This document shows positions 59,953-64,000 of a stretch of 64,000 nt of DNA, in pieces. Source of the stretch: Mycobacterium sp. NBC_00419. Lineage in GTDB: Bacteria > Actinomycetota > Actinomycetes > Mycobacteriales > Mycobacteriaceae. The position numbers were made by a program, and so were the translations under genes. The notes under the pieces were generated by a model, which saw only the letters and a program-made list of their open reading frames with translations, was not told the DNA's origin and made no database searches. The stretch lies in assembly GCF_036023875.1 (NCBI RefSeq), contig NZ_CP107931.1, positions 4,526,001 through 4,590,000 of the forward strand, given 5' to 3'. Numbering within the stretch: the first letter of the stretch is position 1; the number at the start of each line of letters is the position of its first letter.

Positions 59953-60560
59953 GCGCTGCGTCGGCTGCGGTTGATCCACCAGCGCTCGTGTAGGCGCCGG
60001 CAGCGTTCGGCCGACAACGGATCCGGCCAGTTGTGCCGGTCGAGCACCTCGGCCGCACCGATGAAGTCGTGGTCGCGAAGCTGCTCGGTCAAGACCACCA
60101 CCGTCGCCAGCCCGGCAGCCTGCGCGGTGTGAAACCCGGTCGCTGAATGCTCGAACGCCAGCACTTGGGCCGCGGCGAGGCCGAGTTCGGACAGCATCCG
60201 GTGGTAGGCCTCCGGGTCGGGCTTGGGGCGCAGTACGTCGTCTCCCGTGATCAGTACTTCGACGACGCCGTCACCGATCAGCTCGCGCACCAGGGGCTCG
60301 ATCCGGTCGCGGCCGCCCGCTGCGGTGACCGCGATCCGGATATCGGCGCAGTGCAGGCTCCAGATCAGATCCCGGAACATATGGGCATCGCGCTCGCTGG
60401 CGCCGACGGGGGCATCGAAGTCGAAGACCACTGCCTCGAGCACCGGCACGTCGGCGTGCGCGCAGCGCGCCCGATCCCACCAGAATGAGGAACTCCGGGG
60501 GAGAGTATCCAGAGTTGCGACCACGTGCGCAGTATGAACCCGCACGCCCGGCAGTGGCAT
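59949..60560 (-). CDS. HAD-superfamily hydrolase
   Basis: 203 residues. The HAD nucleophile motif is [14 protein letters not shown] (D-x-D present, but the usual DGTL/V is DAPV), with [16 protein letters not shown] as motif II area, [16 protein letters not shown] as the motif III Lys region, and [23 protein letters not shown] as the motif IV region, in which the usual D-S is H-S (EHSATG). The last change may weaken metal binding. Related to beta-phosphoglucomutase-like phosphatases. The start is uncertain (ATG 60560 chosen; GTG 60545 possible). Confidence 0.78.
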
Positions 60561-60739
60561 CCCCCGATCAGGGGATCGAGCGGGTGCTGAGCGCTGTCGG
60601 CTCCGCAGCCCGCAGCGGCCCACGAGGCCGGTCCGGGCGGCGCCAGGAGCCGACGTTGAGTTCATCTTGAATCAAAGGATTGGCTGTCCGGTGCGCCTTC
60701 GCTACTAGTTGACGGTTGCCTGAAAGCGCAACTACGCCA

Positions 60740-61504
60740 ATGACACACGACTCTCCTTCGAAGTATCCCAACCCTGATCGACGTCAGAGACCACGGTCAC
60801 ACCTGATCGTCGACGCCTCCGTCGACCCCGCAACGCGCGCGGCCATCGGCGCGCGGCTCGGATCGTTCGACGAGCCGTCGACGGGGGAGACGCTGGTGAT
60901 CGATCGCGACACGTTCGACTCGTCCCGGCTGCTCGCTGAGCTCGGGGTGGGGGCCTGGTCGGAACTCGTGCTGCGGTCGTTGGCACGAGAAACAAACCTG
61001 TTGCTGCCCAGTACGCGGTTTCTGGTGATCGGGACCGGTCCGCTGAGTGAGCGGCTCGTCAGCGCGTTGTCCCGGATCGGCGGTTACGTCGAACTGACCT
61101 CGGACGATCCGGTCGCCCTCGTGCTCGCTGCACGGCGGTCCCCGATACGCGCCCGACTGTACGACGGTGCGCCCGCGGTGCCCGCTGACGTGGATGTGGC
61201 CATCGTCGCAGGAGTTGACCACCCGCCACTGACGCCGGAGCTGCTCCAGGCCGCTGATCACCCGCTTGTCGTCGTCGACGCGACACTGCCGAACGCCGGC
61301 CTGTGGTCTGAGCAGCCGACGGTGGCGACGGTGCGAAACCTGCGCCAACTCTCCGGCCCCCGGCCCGTCTTCGTGGTTCCGGCGCCGACGGCCGACCAAC
61401 TCGACACCGCCACCGCCGAGAGTCGGGCGGACTTCGCGGTGCTGCTGGCAAGCCTCGGTGCCCCCGCCGCCGAGGCCACGCTGGCGACCAGGCTGCTGCG
61501 ATGA
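60740..61504 (+). CDS. Rossmann-fold protein resembling a diverged adenosylhomocysteinase NAD domain
   Basis: 254 residues. The central part parallels the NAD-binding domain of the next gene product: RFLVIGTGPLSERLVSALSR corresponds to KSVVVAGYGHVGRGVARAASAL, VELTSDDPVALVLAAR to VTVTEVDPVAALEALY, and DVDVAIVAGVDHPPLTPELL to GADLVISATGIARTVALEHL. The GxGxxG loop is degraded (GTGPLSE), so NAD binding is doubtful. The N-terminus has no recognised domain. The ATG at 60740 is used (an upstream TTG at 60716 is in frame). It overlaps the next gene by 4 bases. Function unknown; possibly a partner of the enzyme. Confidence 0.75.
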   Translation: MTHDSPSKYPNPDRRQRPRSHLIVDASVDPATRAAIGARLGSFDEPSTGETLVIDRDTFDSSRLLAELGVGAWSELVLRSLARETNLLLPSTRFLVIGTGPLSERLVSALSRIGGYVELTSDDPVALVLAARRSPIRARLYDGAPAVPADVDVAIVAGVDHPPLTPELLQAADHPLVVVDATLPNAGLWSEQPTVATVRNLRQLSGPRPVFVVPAPTADQLDTATAESRADFAVLLASLGAPAAEATLATRLLR

Positions 61505-62721
61505 CCGCCGGCACGATCACCGATCCCGGGTTGTGGCGCAGCGGTCAGGACAAGATCGACTGGGCCAAACAGTTCATGCCGGTCACCGCGGCCCTCGGTA
61601 CGCAGTTCCGCACGGCAGGCATCGTCGACGGCGTCCGGATCGGGCTGAGCCTGGTGCTCGAACCGAAGACCGCCAACCTGGCTCTCGTACTGGCAGAGGC
61701 CGGGGCGGACGTGACGGTGTTCTGCGAGGGCGCGAGCACCCGGGACGATGTCGCGGCCGCACTGTTCCGCTCGGGTATCGCCGTCTTTGCCCGCAGTGAT
61801 GCCGACCACGCCACCGATCATGCGCTGGCGCTGGGATTCCTGGATCGCCGGCACCGCATCCTCGTCGACGACGGCGCGCACCTCATCGAATTGGCACATG
61901 CCGAACGCGGGCAGGTCCTCCAGGACGTGCTGGCCGCCTCCGAAGAGACCACGAGCGGCCTGTGGGCCGTTCGTGCGATGGAAGAAGCTCAGACGCTTCG
62001 GATTCCGGTGATCGCGGCCAACGACGCGAAGTGCAAGACATTGTTCGACAACGGTTATGGCACCGGACAGTCGTGCGTGTTGACCATCCAGGACCTGCTC
62101 GACGAACCCCTCGCCGGCAAGTCGGTGGTGGTGGCGGGATACGGGCACGTGGGCAGGGGCGTCGCCCGGGCGGCCAGCGCGCTGGGTGGCGTCGTCACCG
62201 TCACCGAGGTCGACCCGGTCGCAGCCCTGGAGGCTCTGTATGCGGGCTTCGGCGTCGCGCCGCTGGTCGACGCGGTGGCGGGCGCCGACCTCGTCATCTC
62301 GGCGACCGGTATCGCTCGGACGGTAGCGCTCGAGCATCTCCTCGTGCTCCGGCGGGGTGCGGCGGTTGCGGTCGCAGGTGGTGTGCAGGACGAGATCGCC
62401 GTCGCCGACGCGCTCGGTTCCGGTGCCACCCGCAGGGCGCTCGGCGAACGAATCGACGCCCTCGTGTTGCCGAACGGCAACGAGGTAGTGATCCTCGACG
62501 ACGGATCGTGCATCAATTGCACTGCGGGGGAGGGTAATCCGATCGAGATCATGGATCTGTCGTTCGGGATCCAACTCTCGGCCGTCGAGTACATCGCCCG
62601 GCACGGCGCCGAACTCGGCCCCGGCCTGCACGCCCTGCCCGCCTCAGCCGATCACCGAGTGGCCGAGCTCAAACTGGCCAGTCGCGGGGTCCGCATCGAC
62701 AACGACGGGTCGCGGCGATGA
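61501..62721 (+). CDS. Adenosylhomocysteinase-like (SAHH-family) enzyme with altered active site
   Basis: 406 residues over the full SAHH fold. The NAD domain is intact (VVVAGYGHVGRGVARAASALGG then VTEVDP), and several substrate positions are kept: DDGAHLIEL, EETTSGL, and K-x-x-x-D-N in NDAKCKTLFDNGYG. Other key residues differ: the substrate His/Thr/Glu cluster of HMTVETA-type SAHHs reads VLEPKTA, the Cys after DNxYG is Thr, the NIGH His is missing (VAGGVQDEI), and the GHPS His is Asn (GNPIEIMDLSF). This suggests a related but different substrate from S-adenosylhomocysteine. It is coupled by 4-base overlaps to both neighbours. Confidence 0.88.
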   Translation: MTAGTITDPGLWRSGQDKIDWAKQFMPVTAALGTQFRTAGIVDGVRIGLSLVLEPKTANLALVLAEAGADVTVFCEGASTRDDVAAALFRSGIAVFARSDADHATDHALALGFLDRRHRILVDDGAHLIELAHAERGQVLQDVLAASEETTSGLWAVRAMEEAQTLRIPVIAANDAKCKTLFDNGYGTGQSCVLTIQDLLDEPLAGKSVVVAGYGHVGRGVARAASALGGVVTVTEVDPVAALEALYAGFGVAPLVDAVAGADLVISATGIARTVALEHLLVLRRGAAVAVAGGVQDEIAVADALGSGATRRALGERIDALVLPNGNEVVILDDGSCINCTAGEGNPIEIMDLSFGIQLSAVEYIARHGAELGPGLHALPASADHRVAELKLASRGVRIDNDGSRR

Positions 62722-64000
62722 CACCACTGCTCGAGCTGAACCGCGTCAGCGTGACCTACGCCGCGGGAAGCCAACCCGCGGTCACCGACATCGACCTTCG
62801 CGTGGACGAAGGTGAGCTGGTTCTTCTGGCGGGCCCGTCCGGTTGCGGCAAGAGCACCGTGATGCGGGTGATTAACGGACTGGTGCCGCATGCCTATCGC
62901 GCCGCCGTCAGCGGCTCGGTGACCCTGGCGGGCCGGGACGCGAAACAACTTAAGATAAAAGACATCTCGGAATCGGTCGGAACGCTGTTGCAGAATCCCG
63001 GCCGCCAGGTTGTGGGCCAGACGGTCCTGGCCGACCTCGCGTTCGGCCTGGAGAACCGGGGCAGGCCGGCGAGTGAAATTCACGATCGTATCCATCGGAC
63101 TGCCGAGCGACTCGGCATCACCGAATCCCTGCTGGCCGCGAACTCTCACGAATTGTCTGGCGGCCAGCTACAACTCGTGGCCTTCGCAGGTGTCCTGGTG
63201 ATGGACCCTCGGCTCATCATCGTCGACGAACCACTGGCGAACCTGGACACCGAGGCCGCCGACAGGGTTCTGCGGGCGCTGCGCGACTACGTCGATGCCG
63301 GTGGGTCAGCGATCGTCATCGAACATCGCCTCGACCATGTCGTGCCGATTGCACCGGACAACGTCGTGTATCTGGACCGGGGCACCATCACCTACTCCGG
63401 TGGGCTGGACGGCTTCCTGTCGTCGGCGGATCCGGCCGCGGTGAAACTACCGTTCGATACGTTGCGCGCCCGCGCCGATATCCTGGCCGCCCAACCCTCG
63501 CCCGCGCCGCGCGCCGTGACGGGTTCACGGCTGCGCTATTCGAATGCCGATATCGGTTATGACACAAGCACAGTCGTAGCCGACGCTAACCTCGATCTGC
63601 TTGCCGGTCAGCGCGTCGCCATCCTGGGCCGCAACGGGGCGGGCAAGTCGACGCTGCTGCGTGCCGCAGTCGGCCTGGCGGACGTCACCGCCGGTAGCAT
63701 CGAGCTCGAGCAGCGGCCGGTGCAGAGCTACTCGGCTAAAGAGCTCGCTGCGTTGTGCGGCTACCTTTTCCAGAATCCGACCCAGGCCCTGTTCGCCGGC
63801 ACTGTCGCCGAGGAGTTGGCATTCGGGCCGCGAAACCTCGGTGTCGACCCGGGCGAGATCGAGGGCATCGGTCTGCGTGCGCTGCAGGCTGTCGGCCTCG
63901 TCGACGAACCCGATGTGATGACGCGGGTGCCTAGGACCCTGTCGTTCGGGCAGCAACGCCGACTGGCCCTTGCGCTTGCTCTCACGCTGAGCCCGAAGTG
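62718..64000 (+). CDS. Fused double ATPase of energy-coupling-factor (ECF) type, 3' truncated by window
   Basis: At least 427 residues, cut off by the window end. The first ATPase domain has Walker A GPSGCGKST, QNPGRQVVG (the QNPxxQ motif typical of EcfA), signature LSGGQLQL and Walker B RLIIVDEPLANLD. The second begins near residue 270 with Walker A GRNGAGKST, QNPTQALF, and signature LSFGQQRR; its Walker B lies beyond the edge. Two fused A components are usual in actinobacterial ECF importers. The T and S components that would tell the substrate are expected further downstream. ATG overlaps the SAHH-like gene by 4 bases. Confidence 0.9.
   Translation, partial: MTPLLELNRVSVTYAAGSQPAVTDIDLRVDEGELVLLAGPSGCGKSTVMRVINGLVPHAYRAAVSGSVTLAGRDAKQLKIKDISESVGTLLQNPGRQVVGQTVLADLAFGLENRGRPASEIHDRIHRTAERLGITESLLAANSHELSGGQLQLVAFAGVLVMDPRLIIVDEPLANLDTEAADRVLRALRDYVDAGGSAIVIEHRLDHVVPIAPDNVVYLDRGTITYSGGLDGFLSSADPAAVKLPFDTLRARADILAAQPSPAPRAVTGSRLRYSNADIGYDTSTVVADANLDLLAGQRVAILGRNGAGKSTLLRAAVGLADVTAGSIELEQRPVQSYSAKELAALCGYLFQNPTQALFAGTVAEELAFGPRNLGVDPGEIEGIGLRALQAVGLVDEPDVMTRVPRTLSFGQQRRLALALALTLSPK

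Noticed and set aside
60561..60739. SAM or SAH riboswitch upstream of the SAHH-like operon
   Set aside because: I could not find the conserved core or pairing of known SAM/SAH riboswitches in this 179-base gap.

Overview
The window is high-GC actinobacterial DNA with densely packed genes, many GTG starts and many 4-base ATGA/GTGA overlaps. Gene content and order match, from memory, the Rv3059 to Rv3009c stretch of Mycobacterium tuberculosis read in the opposite direction: cyp136, TetR, SDR, dinB2, nrdHIE, nrdF2, adhC, fecB, ctaD, serB2, the methylglucose lipopolysaccharide (MGLP) genes, fixAB, iscS, mnmA, ligA, gatCAB and pfkA. The PPE/ESX genes that M. tuberculosis carries between lpqA and mnmA are absent and many accessory genes are added, which suggests a non-tuberculous, probably fast-growing Mycobacterium (Mycolicibacterium).

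Layout. 1-2729: end of an OmpR-type response regulator, its histidine kinase, a Met/His-rich DUF305 lipoprotein and a stand-alone LeuA-type regulatory domain. 2752-8285: cyp136 with a divergent TetR and SDR, dinB2, then a TetR divergent from an FMN reductase. 8236-11570: nrdHIE behind paired NrdR-like boxes. 11600-17494: an accessory block placed between nrdE and the TetR/monooxygenase/nrdF2 group, containing a GIY-YIG/NUMOD3 homing-type endonuclease, a VOC protein, DUF5997, a LysR-type effector domain without HTH, two dioxygenases, a SMI1/KNR4 protein and a geranylgeranyl-reductase-like flavoprotein. 17619-21176: TetR, Baeyer-Villiger-type monooxygenase and nrdF2. 21164-30621: orphan YrbE permease, secreted protein, DUF3349, adhC, YciI, fecB, ctaD, serB2 and a MocR regulator. 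30628-36864: yczE, ABC ATPase, Nudix, echA17, two methyltransferases and a DUF3298 protein in a compact run. 36868-42804: MGLP-type sugar genes. 43011-48958: fixAB, an acyltransferase pair, iscS and mnmA. 48936-59952: lpqA, a MetE-like protein, a hydrolase, ligA, an ACT protein and gatCA-pfkA-gatB. 59949-64000: a HAD protein and then an unusual three-gene operon cut by the window edge.

The most unusual system is the last one (60740-64000). It holds a Rossmann protein that looks like a diverged copy of an adenosylhomocysteinase NAD domain, a full adenosylhomocysteinase-like enzyme whose NAD site is intact but whose substrate and catalytic histidines are changed, and a fused double ATPase of the energy-coupling-factor type. 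The three genes overlap by 4 bases each. This looks like uptake plus processing of an unknown nucleoside- or thioether-like compound. Other points of interest are the homing-type endonuclease beside nrdE, shared operators that link distant genes, and several clear palindromic operators.

All assignments come from reading the sequence and recalled family knowledge; no search was run.
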